Made by a program: the position numbers and the translations under genes | The notes under the pieces: generated by a model | Databases searched by the model: none | The model's input: only the letters and a program-made list of their open reading frames with translations | Told to the model about the DNA's origin: nothing | In this document: piece after piece, positions 11,973-23,818 of the stretch | Layout: each line of letters begins with the position of its first letter | Position numbering within the stretch: the first letter of the stretch is position 1 | Assembly (NCBI GenBank): GCA_030280995.1 | Contig: JASXTE010000005.1 | Span: forward strand, 22,685,001-22,749,000 | Direction of reading: 5' to 3' | Length of the DNA stretch: 64,000 bases | Origin: Hemileia vastatrix | Lineage: Eukaryota; Basidiomycota; Pucciniomycetes; Pucciniales; Zaghouaniaceae

Positions 11973-13250
11973 TATAAAACACCTCTCTAATAGGCAGCTA
12001 TTTCACTCAACTATGAATGCTATTGCTTTGCTTTTAGCTCTTTACTAAAAAACAGACTCTGATTTGAAAGATTCTTTAGACTATATGTCTTTTCTTTCCA
12101 AAAAGTGTTACATAAACCCAAGGGGGCCAAATTTTCATCATTATCCCAGATATGATCTCCGCTCCATTCTCAAAATTCCTCAACTAAACTTCACTCTACT
12201 ATTTCAAACTTCTCCCGACTATTTCTTCAAACTTTATCAAATTATCTCCAAACATCCTATCTATCATAACAATTCTCAAAATAAACAGTGTGATCCTGCT
12301 ATTCAACTTTCTTTTGCACCATGTTTCTTTGGCTTAAATGGAAATGGTGCTTCTGTAAGACATTTGGAAAATCCCTTTACCATAGGATATGGTACCGTGA
12401 TATTATACACCAAGCGCTGTATGATTGACATCCTTTCCCTCAAGTCTCAAACCCTTACTTGGCCAGCTCCACAACAACCACTTAAATCCTCTCAAGTAAT
12501 GCAAGCTGAAGGTTTCCCTGGCTGTGTAGGATTTTTTGATGTAATGGCTATACCTTTGAGTTAAAAGCATGGTCATGATGGCAACCATTATTTTGATCGC
12601 AAAAAAAGGTTTCTTAAAAATGTTCTCCAACTTCACATCACTCATAAACTGACTTTTTATCTTCTTTCTATATACTCTCTTGCCATTCAACTTGTATGTG
12701 ATGTCAATAAAAATTTATTTCTTTTCACAGTGGCTGCCCTGGATTATGTCATGACTCGTCCATCTTCCAATGAGTGAGGATTTCTCAAACTCCCTACTCA
12801 TACTTTGATGAATCTCATTATCTCCTTGCAGACTCAGCATATGCAAGTGGAAAGTACATCATACCTACTTTCTGTGGTGCAACTTTAGAAAGTGACTTCA
12901 AAAACACCTATAATTATCACCTGGAACAATCAAGAGTACAGATTGAACATGCTATTGGTATTTTAAAGGGAAGATTTTATAGTCTCCAGGAGCTCAGAAT
13001 CCAATTTCAAAAAAAAAATTGGATATCAAAACAGCAAATCATTGGATCATGACTTGCTTTATACTTCATAATATCCTAGCTAATTTGAACAATGAGTGGA
13101 GTGATCTTTATGAAGAAGATGATCCTGAACCTGAACCAGCTCTCCCGCCCTTGATTCCCAAAACATTCTTTCCACTGGCATATGCTCTGTCATTATGCCT
13201 ATTACTCTCCAACATTTCTCTTTACCACCCTTTTAAACTATTTTTTCATA
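11973..13250 (+). pseudogene. DDE_Tnp_4 (Harbinger) transposase of element B
   Basis: Homologous along its length to the intact transposase of element A. The start ATG of A is ATA here (11973). A TAA follows at about 12042, and another TAA replaces a Gln codon right after MAIPLS (12562-12564). Frameshifts lie near 12720 and 13010. The intron equivalent to that in A is still visible after the DRKK motif. The second catalytic Asp (LLADSAY) and the Glu (IEHAIGILKG) are still readable at 12774-13020; the first Asp motif reads FFDVMAIPL. The 3' untranslated DNA to 13560 matches that of A and D. Confidence 0.85.
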
Positions 13251-14429
13251 CTCTCCCAACTTTCAACTCCCTTGTTTTTTTCACTTGTGTAATTTTAATG
13301 TTTCATGTTTTATTCACTTGTGTTGGTTATTTATTTTTTTTGCATAACTACAATTTTGAATTTTCTGTCAATTCTCTTTTTGGATGTCTCATTTGTTTCA
13401 TTTCATCAGCTCAACATGAAATCACATATTTTCTGCAATTGCATAATTTTTCACTGTCTCATTTTTTCATTCACCCCTCATATACATTTCCTCCTTGCCT
13501 CAAACATCTCTCAAATATTTCCAATTCTTCTATTTTCTCATTTCATCTCTCCAGGTAAGCCATTTTTTTTACTTGCTAACACCATGCAATATGGGGGGCA
13601 GAATTGCTAGCAAGTACACAACCTTCAACCCTAATTCATATCTAATTGAGCACAAATTGAGGTAGTGATGAAAAAATAAAAAACAAAGGTTGAACCTACT
13701 TTGAGAATACATTGAAAATACTTGAATATTGATTGGAGAAGCAGCTGAAAATTACTACAAAAAATCTTTATATCTGACTTACAGGAAGTTCTCAGGAAAT
13801 ATTGAAATAAGGATATCCCAAAGCCTAACAATGGCTGGAAAATGGTTAAGACTTTAAAAAATCATTTTTTTTGTAGATATTGATAAACAGTAAAAATCTC
13901 GTATGAGCTGAAGTAAAATCTGTTTTAAATAAATATGCACATTTTTTTACCTATCAATATATAGGGCAATCACCTAATATCATTAAAAAAATTTATGGAA
14001 AAATACTTAATGAACAGATATAGTTAATTGAATTTTATCAGTAAAATTTTTAAAAAAATAAATATTTATTCAAATTTTATGACTGCATATAATTAAATAT
14101 CACCAAGCCATAATATATATGTGTAAGGCACATTACTATTCTAAATAAATTAAACATAAATTTGGATGCCGGTATTATCTATGTAATTAATATAGATAAA
14201 TTCTTTTTACAATTAAGTAAAAAAAAAATTAGAAATATTATTTAAAAAAACAACTTAATTATGTCTTCAACATATCAAAATATTAAGGGAAAAATTTTAA
14301 TGATAATAAAACATATGGCCAATGAATAGTGCACTATTTTAGTTTTTTTTTTGTTTCAAGCTGTTAACTGTTCCTTGTCATTTAATATTATATATATGTA
14401 TATATATATATATATTTAAATTAGTTTAA
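13251..14429. other. Transposase 3' flank and AT-rich DNA
   Basis: Up to about 13560 this is the conserved region downstream of the transposase, including CATTTCATCAGCTCAACATG, also present in A and D. Beyond that it is AT-rich with an (AT)n tract near 14390. No gene seen. Confidence 0.4.
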
Positions 14430-15010
14430 CAAATCACCTTCCTTCTCATTTTCTACTCTTTCATAGATCTTATTCTTCTCACCTCTCACATCTCCTTGCT
14501 CCCTTACCCTTTATTATCTTATCCCATGTTGTATCCCCTCTCCATCTCTTGTACTTTTTCCCCTACACCCCTTTGTTATCCTCTCTCAATCAAAACAACT
14601 ATTTTTTCTCCCCTTATCACCCCTTTTACTTAATAGCAAGTGAATGGGGTGAGATAGAAGTTAAGATGGGTGGTGTGGAAGGTGAAAAGGATATATTTTG
14701 TTGAAGAGTGAAAGGGGTGGTATTCAGAGAATCAGGAGTGGAATCAGGAGATAAAGTGGTAGGGTGGGTTAGAGAGGATAGTAAGTGGGGTGGGTGAGAT
14801 GGGAAAATGTTTCAATAAAGAACAATGAGGTGAGACAGGGAGAGATAAAAAAGGGGTTAGCTTTAGTAATAAGGGTAGCAAGAGGAGTTGGGTGGGGTAA
14901 AAATTGACAAGAGAGATGTAGGGAGGTAGAATAAACAAGTTAAAAAGGGTGAAGAGTTTGGAAAACTAGGCTGGGAGAATTGGCAAGTGCAGAAAATTTA
15001 GAGGGATTGT
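14430..15010. repeat. Pyrimidine arm / purine arm switch in element B
   Basis: About 200 bases almost free of G (14430-14635) change abruptly, at about 14640, to about 350 bases almost free of C (14640-15010). The design matches 21240-22040 in element A, although the sequence is diverged. Confidence 0.55.
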
Positions 15011-16802
15011 GAAAAAGATGGGATGTGAGAAAATAGTAGCAAAGAATGTGGAAACAAATCAAAACATTTTCAGAGAAGTGGAGAAGGGATAAAGTGAGGC
15101 AGTAAAAAACTGAAGGTGAATCCTATCTTTTGGCTGAAAGATAGCATTCACCCTGTCAGTTAACACGACATTTTCTCTACTATAAAAAATAATCAGAAAC
15201 TCTTGTGTATGTCTATGTGTACACCTAAGTACATAAAACATATATCATGATTGACTTTTTTTAATAAATACTGATATTTATAGCAGAAAAATAATTAAAA
15301 AATAGAGAGAAACCATGAAAAATTAGTATATATTTATACAAATAATTTCACAAAATTCTTCTAATAATTATAAATGAAATAAAGAAAAAAAAATAAATAA
15401 ATTTTGGAAACAAGTTGTAACAAGAACCAAAAATATATTAACATTTTGAGCTATTATTTTCATGTTATTTATTAGGTAATTTTAATTAGATTTTAGTTTA
15501 ATTTTAAATACTTTTTTTGGAATTCAAAATAGCTGCTACCAGAATTATAGAATTCAAACAAAGGTTTAACATAAAATACATTATTATATTTAAAATTTTA
15601 CCTTTATTTATTTTTCTATAATAGCTATACATACATGCATAGCCACTAGTAATAAATAGAATTTTTGGCAGATTAAAAAAGATATCTGTCACAATATATG
15701 TACTATAGTATATTCTGTAAAAGAAGAATATTTCTTGAGTCCTTTCATTGCTTAAATTATTTCACACCAATGAATATAAACATTTTTTCGAAATTATATA
15801 TCTTAGATTTTATGGAACTTGGATTGAACTTCTAATGACATCCTTTCCTGACTGTAGCTCAAGATGACTTACTCCATGAGATTTTTTTTTTTTTTTTTTT
15901 TTGAATTTTAATATTATATTTTTCAATATATGTACAGTTATATTCTTTTATTGAACAGATTTATGACAAGTAATACAAAATTCTGAAAATAAATGTATTT
16001 TGAGGATTTTTTTAATTAATTTTAAATACAAAAATCTTCAATTTAATTTTATCATATTTGAATGTTCATTTTTTTACATATGGTGTAGAAACAACTGTTC
16101 TAAAATTTTTTTTTTCAACCTAATACATACAAAAAAAAGACATGCAATTTTCTTGTTATGTTTAAAATACTTTAAAAGAAGAATTTTTTGTTTTTAATAA
16201 AAAATATCTAGCACCTTCCAAGTATCACATTCTTTTTTTTAGCTTTTCCTTTCTAAGTTTATACAAAGCCTCAAGTGCCTAATTTGGATAATTTAAAAAT
16301 ATATAAAAAATCATTGATTCAAATTTTAATAGATTTCAAACTTACAAACTTAATATTTCTTTTTAATATTTTCTGTAAAGTTAAAATGAAGTCTTTTGGA
16401 TTGAGATGTCAAGAGAATAAATTCATTAAAGCATAGATTTTTTTATAAGGGAACCCAAAAAATCTACTTAGCTTTATTTTTTCACAAAATAAAAAATTAA
16501 TTTTCTGATGTTGGTTTAATAATTTAATGACACATTATATATATATATATATACAATTGAAATGAGAATTATAATGATAACATGGAATTGATAAATCATT
16601 AATATGTGTTTTTCACTTAAAAATAATGTCTGCACTGTGATTTGTCAATCAAATTGGTCAACACACTTGTTCTGGAAAAACAGATTCTGCACCTGCACTA
16701 TTTTATTTAATTTACTACTCAAGACTAAGAAATTGAAATATTTTTTTTTCTAATTATAATATTTTTGTAATTTCAGATTAATTAAAAATCAATTAGTAAA
16801 AT
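15011..16802. other. AT-rich stretch of element B left of the nested insertion
   Basis: Very AT-rich with homopolymer runs (T near 15880) and an (AT)n tract near 16540. No gene supported. The ATT at 16803-16805 is the target site of element A. Confidence 0.4.
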
Positions 16803-16805
16803 ATT

Positions 16806-16849
16806 AGGGGGTATCAATGTTGACCGATCCGCAATTAAATTAATTGCGG
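16806..16849. repeat. Element A left TIR with subterminal palindrome
   Basis: TIR GGGGGTATCAATGTTGACC followed by a perfect palindrome at 16829-16849 with 10-bp arms (CCGCAATTAA). Elements C and D carry an analogous palindrome on CCGCACTTA just inside their own TIRs. Confidence 0.8.
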
Positions 16850-17156
16850 AAAATAATCTGCATACCCCAATTATCTTCCACAATTATTTTTGCTAATAAT
16901 TGGGTTATTAGACACTTTACGTGTCAATGTTCACCACTTATCCGACATTTATTTACTCAATTTTCCATAACCACATCTTGGACAACTTTCTGGATATCCC
17001 AGCCTTCTACCTTGCTGCGCACTTCCATTCTCATCCCATCCTGTTCATTCTATCCGCTCAGAATTTCTCCCCATTTCATCTATTTGATTCTTCTCCTTTT
17101 CATCTCGCTATCTCATCTGCTTGTTTCTGCTCCTTTTCATCTTCATTTATAATAAC

Positions 17157-18554
17157 ATGCCTCGTCATCCTAGATCTTCTCAAAGGCAGCTATCACCCAG
17201 TTGTTCTTCAATTCCCACTACTTCCTCTTTTCCCCGCTCAGCCAAGAAATCAAAGACTGTTCAATTAAAAAAAGATGATCATCTCATTCTTATCAACTGG
17301 CTGAAAACCAAATCTAACTATGATTCTTGTTTTGGTACTGAGTATGCCACTAAAGTAGGACGGCCCCCCACATCAAAAGTTAATGGCTATCTTCTAATGG
17401 CAAATGAATTACGCAATAAGACCAAGGGAAGGATTGATCTTTTGCCTAAACAGATGTCTGAACGCTTCAAGCATTATTGAGCAAAATACAAGAAGGCAAA
17501 GGCTCTTTCATCTTCCACTGGTTTTGGGGTTACTGACATTGATATAACTAAGGGTATAAAATCCATAGACAATAAACTTGATTCTTTATGTCCTTACTTT
17601 AAAGAGATGGATGCAATTTTTGGAGAGCGAGCCAATGTTAATCCTGTAAACATGTTGGATGGAGAAGATCCTATCTCCGAACATGATGTCGAAGCAAATC
17701 TTTTCCCATCCTCTTCCTCCACTCAAGCCTCCCCTCTTCTAAATTCTACGAATCTAGATAGCTTTGCTATTGATCCTATTGGTGATTTAACCCAACCCAA
17801 TCTAACTCAGGTCTGTTTCTTTTATCTTATCAATTCTATTTTTTTATTTACTTATATTTTTCTTATTTCTTAAAAGGCTGATGAACAAACCCAGGATCCT
17901 CAATCAACTGAGTCTGAAGCTAGTGACAATGATGAGGAGGAAAATGCTACGTTGAACAAAAAGAGAAGGGCTTCAACTAGTCTAAATTTCCTCTCCCAAA
18001 GAAGACGAAAAAGTGATACTTCATCACAAACACCTTTTTCTTCGATGGAACAGTTTTTAGAGAAACGTGATGCTGGTAAGTGATATCATACCTCTTATTA
18101 CTTTACTCTGCTTTTCTTCTACTTTATGTTAATTTTTATTCTCACTCTAGAACAAGTGGAAATTGCTAAAGAGACACTGAGCTTTGAAAAGAAGAAATAC
18201 GAGCTCTCTTTAAGGAGGGATGACAGAGTACAAGATTTGGAAGAGAGGAAGTATGAGCTCTCCTTACGGAAGGATGATCGGATCCAAGATTTGGAGGAGA
18301 AGAAGTTTGAGCTCTCTTTACAGAAGGATGGTAGGGCCCAAGATTTGGAGGAGAAGAAGTTTGAGTTAACTCTTAGTATTGAAAAATCCAAAAATAAGGA
18401 AAAAACACTCGAGCATCAAAACTTAATGGAACAGATGAAGTATAAGCATGATCTCCAAGAAAGTTCTAAAAAGAAAGATTTCTTGATCGAATGAATTAAA
18501 GCAAACAAATCTGTTGAAGAAATAGAATGTTTAATGAAATTTTTTGTTGACTAG
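17157..18554 (+). pseudogene. Myb/SANT-like transposon protein of element A
   Basis: Three exons: 17157-17810, 17877-18075 and 18151-18554, with introns GTCTGT...AAAAG and GTAAGT...CTCTAG that keep phase. The start MPRHPRSSQRQ is shared with copy B. Residues about 40-110 form a basic Myb/SANT-like trihelix domain (HLILINWLKTKSNYDSC, GRPPTSKVNG, then LPKQMSERFK). Next come STGFG and an acidic middle. Exon 3 encodes a coiled coil of three to four 20-21-residue repeats (KYELSL..DDR.QDLEE). In Harbinger elements such a protein binds DNA and partners the transposase. Two TGA codons interrupt it: 17478-17480, where copy B has Gln, and 18492-18494, where B has Cys. It was otherwise complete, so it died recently. 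Confidence 0.8.
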
Positions 18555-18699
18555 TTTCTTTTATTTCTTTCGCACTTCATGTGTTCATATTTATTTGTAC
18601 ATAAATTTTACAATTATTTTCTGTATTTCTTGAAATATCGTATTTTAATGATAAATATTCTTTTTTTAAATAAAATTTTCAAGTCTCCTTTGAAAATTT

Positions 18700-19110
18700 G
18701 ACAATCCCCCACCCCTGGATTTTTTTGAAGTAAGGGGTGGGTATCACAAAAATTCTTTCATGTCATGAATCTTGAAAGTTTTATATGAAAATTTGGTTTT
18801 ACTACCCCCTGCATTTTACCGGTATCCTAAAAATTCTTACATGTCAAGAATTTCACAAGTCTTATAAAAAATTTTGGCACAACCCCCCATGGATTTTATT
18901 GAAGTAAGGGACGGGTATCAAAAAAATATTTACAAGTCAAAAAAATTCTATATCTGTTTAAAAAAATTGGCAATACTCTCCCCTGCATTTTATTGAAGCA
19001 AGGGGTGGGTATCACCAAAATTTTTCTAAGTCATCAATTTCACATGTCAGATTTGAAAATTTGGCAATACCCCCCCCCCCCTGCATTTTATTGAAGTAAG
19101 GGGTGGAAGT
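18700..19110. repeat. Tandem array with TIR-like motif (element A)
   Basis: About five units of 80-95 bp, each with a C-rich run, CATTTTATTGAAGTAAGGGG and (TGGGTATCA)C, then TTGACATGT-like DNA and AAAATTTGGCA. The AAGGGGTGGGTATCA core resembles the TIR (TTAGGGGGTATCAA). The array separates the Myb and Tet genes. Related arrays lie at 28840-29160 (B) and 44760-44945 (D). Confidence 0.75.
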
Positions 19111-19406
19111 CATCTGAATTTAATATAATTACATAAATTATTAAATAAATATCTAATATATATCAATTTACCTAGTTTAATGTAATGACAATCCCTCAAG
19201 CCAAAATGCAGACCAAGTCGAGAAACATAAGTTTGGGACTTTCTACAGGTATAGGAAATAGGAACCCCATGAAAAAAATAAATGTTATCATGATTACCTG
19301 TTATACAACACAAGGTCGATGGCTCATCACATTATTTGAGAAAATTGATATATAAAAAATATTTATTAAAAATTTATGAAAAAATATAAAATTTTCGATG
19401 ACAACT

Positions 19407-20656
19407 CTAATCCCCATACTTTTTGGATCTAGATAAAGTTTTTTTAAATCGAATAACTTTACCTTCTTTCTTTACCTTATTGATTCTTTGTATCAACTTA
19501 TTACTGATTTGAAATGAGCAACCGAAATGAGTGAAATCTTGACAGGATTTCAAACCAGGAGGAGCTTTGGTCGTTTGATAATTATCCTTAGAAGAATTCC
19601 AAATAGTTTCGATGATACCATTTCCCAAACCAAAATCAATGATGCACCGGTGGTCTGGAAAATATAAACCATGTCCTTTGATTTTAGCTGGAGATGGTAT
19701 TGGGTGGCCAGTTATTGGATTGATATATGAGAATATTCCAAAAGTAAGAAAATTGGCATCATTCCTATCGATATGAATCCTATTGTGGAATCCAGAATGA
19801 GTGATAATAACATTAGAAAATAAAAGATATTTGTGGCTGATATCTTCCCATTCAGAGTCACACCAATTCGGTATTCCAACTTTGGTTGCAAGGTCATGAT
19901 TTTTTTCAAATGCCTTATTACAGAGCTTTTTGAGTCGAAGAGCAAGAAAAGAATTAAAGTAGGGTAGAGTGTCCCATAAGCGAAAATCTTCATCTTTTTG
20001 TGCTTTAGTGATATTATTGAGCAATGAATATATACCTATATAATTGAAATAAGTGAAATGATATTAAGAATGGAACAAAAATTATTAGACATACCAAGAG
20101 AATATCCTTTGACAAAACCAGGTCTCCAACCAAAACCAATCATGATACCACCCAACAAATTCTTATTCCTTATAGGTAATCGAACCAAAGCCATTTGATA
20201 AAGAGTTATGATGAGATCGGATAGTTGATTAAAAGCTTCATCTTTTACACCATCGAATGAATGAACTTCCAAAATGAATTGAGGCTTAAAAGCATTGCTG
20301 ATAACTGCAACAACTTGATCATCTCCAAATTCTGTTAGATATTTGATATCTTCTGGTAATTTTTTCGGATATTGATTTTTTTTATCTGCTTTAGTTTTAT
20401 AAAAAAAAATGTTTGGGATATGACGAAAATAACTTTCGCAGAGAGACTTTTTTTTTAAATATCTTTTCTTCTGATGAGACTGATTATCTTTAATTTTTTT
20501 TGATGATTTAGAAGATGATTGTATGGAAGTTGATTTCAAAGAAGATGATAGAGTTGATTTCAAAGAAGATGATAGAGATGATAAAGATGAAGATGATAAA
20601 GAAGATAAAGATGAAGATAAGAGAGAAGTAAGGGGTGAATCAGAAGAAGAAGACAT
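19407..20656 (-). CDS. Tet-like 2OG-Fe(II) dioxygenase of element A
   Basis: Two exons, 20656-20095 and 20035-19407, with an intron 20094-20036 (GTATGT...ATATAG) that joins G|GT in phase, giving 396 residues with no stop. A Ser/Leu-rich low-complexity N-terminus (1-55) and a basic patch precede the conserved part. The C-terminal half has the double-stranded-beta-helix pattern of fungal TET/JBP proteins: an H-x-D metal motif (HID, residues 275-277), GHGLYFPDHRCIIDFG, IETIWNSS, and GCSFQIS. TET/JBP enzymes oxidise 5-methylcytosine or thymine with Fe(II) and 2-oxoglutarate. The expected third ligand, His in the DNHQTT of copy D, is Tyr here (DNYQTT), and the expected 2OG-binding Arg position is His. 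Activity is therefore doubtful. Family assignment rests on the motif pattern; a search is needed. Confidence 0.75.
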
Positions 20657-21239
20657 TTTTTTGATCTGAAAAAAAAATTAATTGTCAATAAAATTTTAAC
20701 TCAAATTTTTTTCAAAAATAATTCCTACCTAATAATAAAAAAAGCTGTTTTTTTATTTTAAAAATAAAATTGAAAAAAAAAACCAAAAAATTAGTAAAAA
20801 ATTTTCCAAAAAAAAAAATTATAAAAAAAAACCTGAGGTTTTATTTTAAAAAACACAATCAAAGCAAAATCCTATTAAAAAAAATTAATAATTAAATTCA
20901 TTCAAAAAAGAAAATTTCAGTAAGAATTAAAACACAAAAAAAAAAATTAAAAATTAAAAGTGAACCTGAAGATTGGTTATTAAAAACCTTCTCACAAGAT
21001 CATGAAAAAAAAAATCAGTAAAATCAAAATAAAAAATTAAAAAAATTATTTAATTAAAATCAAAATCACAAAAATTAATTATAGAAAAAATAAAAATAAA
21101 ATTATAAACCTTTTTTGTTTTGTAAATAAGAGGGACAGTCCTTATCAGCAAAAAAATTTTTTTTTTTTCTATATTACTGCAAAAAAAATAAAAAAAATAA
21201 TCAAAATTAGAAACAAAAATTTGTTAGTATCTTTATTTG
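20657..21239. other. A-rich spacer upstream of the Tet-like gene
   Basis: Very A-rich with runs such as AAAAAAAAA. Should hold the promoter of the Tet-like gene; no motif stands out. Confidence 0.35.
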
Positions 21240-22040
21240 AAAGTTAGTAACCCATCTTTATCTCCCATTAAAGTCCCCTTTTCCCCCTCAAATGCTCTCC
21301 TTGCCTGCCTCAAAATCCCCCTGAAATACCCCCCTTTCCCCCCTCTTTAGGTCCCTCATCACCCTCCTTCCCCCCTCATTAGCTGCCTCAAACCCCCCCC
21401 CATTCCCCCCTCTTTAGCTCCCTCAAACCCCCCCCATTCCCCTCACCTTAGGCGCCTCAAACCCCCCCCATTCCCCTCTCCTTAGGCGCCTCAAACCCCC
21501 CCCCCATTCCCCTCTCCTTAGGCACCTCAAACCCCCCCCATTCCCCTCTCCTTAGGTACCTCAAACCCCCCCTTCCAATCTCCTTACCCCCTCCCAAACC
21601 CTTTCCCAAACACCCACCCCCCCCCCCCCCCCTGTTTATTAACGAACGATCTGTAACGATCGTTCGTTAATAAACTGGGGGGGGGGGGGGGGTAGAGGAG
21701 GATATAATGATTAGGTAGGGGGGGAAGGGGGGGTGTTTGAGGCGCCTAAAGAGAGGGAAAGGGGGGGTTTGATGTGGGTAAAGAGAGGTGAAGGGGGGGG
21801 GGTTTGAGGCGCCAAAAGAGAGGTGAAGGGGGGGGGTTGAGGGACATAAAGAGAGGGGAAGGGGGGAGTATTGAAGCACCTAAAAAGAGGGGAAAGGGGG
21901 TGATGAGGGACCTAAAGAGGGGGGAAAGGGGGGATTTGAGGCAGCTAAAAAGGGGGTAAAAAGGGGGTCAGAGACAGGTAAAGAGAGGGAAAAAGTGGGG
22001 CCTTGAGGATCATAAAGAGAGGTGAAGGAGAGAAAAAAAA
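21240..22040. repeat. Pyrimidine/purine inverted arms around a hairpin (element A)
   Basis: Left arm (21240-21633) is C/T-rich with repeats of CCCCATTCCCCTCTCCTTAG and GGCGCCTCAAACC, ending in a long C run. At the centre is a perfect 18-bp inverted repeat (21634-21651 / 21658-21675, GTTTATTAACGAACGATC) with loop TGTAAC. The right arm (from 21676) is the G/A-rich counterpart, starting with a long G run. It lies between the Tet and transposase genes. The reading frames inside are a by-product of the repeats. Confidence 0.8.
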
Positions 22041-22099
22041 ACAAAAAAATAAAAAGATAAAAAAGAGAAAAAAGCAAAACAAAAATTAGTTTACCCTAG

Positions 22100-22177
22100 A
22101 ACAAAAATAATAGAAGCACTTACAAAAAAAACAAAAAAAGCAAAAAAAAAAAGCAAAAAAAAAGCAAAAAAAAAGCA

Positions 22178-22208
<31 letters not shown>

Positions 22209-22215
22209 AATCATG
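22100..22215. repeat. GCAAAAAAA microsatellite
   Basis: About seven units of GC followed by seven to ten A, then a long A run. In element A, downstream of the transposase gene. Confidence 0.7.
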
Positions 22216-22558
22216 ATTAGCAAATAAAAAACCATGAAAAAAGAAAAAAAATGACCTACCTGGTGAGTTGAGTTGAGAAAATAAATGCAACCAAAATATT
22301 TGAGGGATGTTTGAGGAGAATAGGAAAAGGATATGAGTGATGAATGAAAAAAAAAATCACTGACAAAATATGCGATATAAGAAAATATGTGATTTCATGT
22401 TGAGGAAGTGAAAGAAAACCAATGAGCAATCCAAAAAAAAGATATTCACCGTAAATTCAAAAAAAAAAATGAATATGCAACAAACCAAAATACAAAACCA
22501 AGTGATTAAAGTACACAAAGAGGACATTTGGAAAGTATGAAAACATAAAAATTAAAAA

Positions 22559-23818
22559 TTAAAAGGGTGAAGAGAAATGTTGAAGAGTAATTGGCATTAT
22601 AATGGGGCGTATGCCGGTTGATTGAATGATTTGTGAATCAAGGGAGGGGAGTGCCAGTGGTGGTTCAGGATCCTCTTCTTCATAAAGATCATTCCACTCA
22701 TCCTTTAAATCAGCTAGAATATTGTGGAGTATTACGCAAGTCAAGATCCAATGATTTGCAGTTTTGATCTCCAATTTTTTTTGAAATTGGATTCTGAGCT
22801 CCCGAAGACTAGAAAATCGTCCCTTTAAAATACCTATAGCATGTTCAATTCGTACTCTTGATTGTGCAAGGTGATAATTAAATTTAGTTTTGGGGTCATT
22901 TTCTGAAGTTGCACCACGGAAAGCAGGTATAATGTACTTTCCACTTGCATATGCTGAGTCTGCAAGGAGGTACTGAGATTCATCAAAGTATGATTCAGGG
23001 GATTGAGAAATCCTCATTCTTTGGAAGACGGAAGAGTCATGACATGATCCAGGGCAGCCACTGTGAAAAGCAATAAATTTTTTATTGACATCACATACAA
23101 GTTGAACGGCAATAGAGTATCTAGAAAGAAGATTAAAAGTTAGATTGTGAAAGATGAGAACTTGGAGAAGATTTTGAAGAAACCTTTTTTTGCGATCAAA
23201 ATAATGGTTGCCATCATGAGCAGGCTTTTGACTCAAAGGGATGGTTGTGCCATCAACAAAACCTATACATCCAGGGAAACCTTCAGCTTGCATTACTTGA
23301 GAGGATTCAAGTCGCTGTTCTGGAGTTGGCCAAGCAAGAGTTTGAGACTTGAGGGAAAGGATAGCAATCATACAGCGCTTGGTGTATAATATCACGGTAC
23401 CATATCCTATGTTAAAGAGATTATCCAAACGTCTTACGGCAGCACCATTTCCATTTGAGCCAAAGCGACATAGAGCAACAGCAAGTTGGATGGCAGGATT
23501 ACGCTGTTTGTTATGAGAATTGTTATGGAAGATAGGATGATCGGAGATGAGTTGATAAAGTTTGAAGAAAGAATTGGGAGAAGTTCTAAAAAGTTGTGTG
23601 AAGTTTAAATGAGGAATGTTGAGAATGGAGGCCAGATCATATCGGGGATCATGATAAAGATTTGGCCCCCTGGTGATGATGTAACGCTTTTTGGAAAGAA
23701 AACACATATAAGCTAAAGCATCTTCCAAATCAGAGTCAGATTTATAGTAAAGAACTAAAAGAAAAGTGATAGCATTCATTGTTGAGTGAAGTAGCTTCCT
23801 AGTAGAGAGGTGTTTCAT
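22559..23818 (-). CDS. DDE_Tnp_4 (Harbinger/PIF) transposase of element A
   Basis: Intact. The first ATG in frame is at 23818 (MKHLSTRK); this start aligns with MPSSLSNRDK of copy D, while upstream codons have only TTG. An intron of 63 nt at 23183-23121 (GTTTCT...TTTCTAG) restores DRKKRYSIAVQL; it is a multiple of three without stops, so the unspliced frame is also open. The mature protein is about 398 residues. Catalytic triad: Asp in GFVDGTTIP, Asp in LLADSAYASG, Glu in RVRIEHAIGILKGRF, plus SCHDSSVF. An N-terminal helical region (SSNGNGAAVRRL) serves DNA binding. It would excise and insert elements with GGGGGTATCAA ends; it could also mobilise copy B. Confidence 0.92.
   Translation of the reverse strand: MKHLSTRKLLHSTMNAITFLLVLYYKSDSDLEDALAYMCFLSKKRYIITRGPNLYHDPRYDLASILNIPHLNFTQLFRTSPNSFFKLYQLISDHPIFHNNSHNKQRNPAIQLAVALCRFGSNGNGAAVRRLDNLFNIGYGTVILYTKRCMIAILSLKSQTLAWPTPEQRLESSQVMQAEGFPGCIGFVDGTTIPLSQKPAHDGNHYFDRKKRFLQNLLQVLIFHNLTFNLLSRYSIAVQLVCDVNKKFIAFHSGCPGSCHDSSVFQRMRISQSPESYFDESQYLLADSAYASGKYIIPAFRGATSENDPKTKFNYHLAQSRVRIEHAIGILKGRFSSLRELRIQFQKKLEIKTANHWILTCVILHNILADLKDEWNDLYEEEDPEPPLALPSLDSQIIQSTGIRPIIMPITLQHFSSPF

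Noticed and set aside
12784..13558. Hydrophobic proteins downstream of the element B transposase (13019-13610)
   Set aside because: They read transposase C-terminus and 3' flank in shifted frames; the matching flank in A and D is non-coding.
21667..22077. Pro-rich small proteins in the G/C runs
   Set aside because: They arise on both strands from purine/pyrimidine repeats and are not conserved between elements A and B; the same applies to 25496-25810 and 25924-26112.
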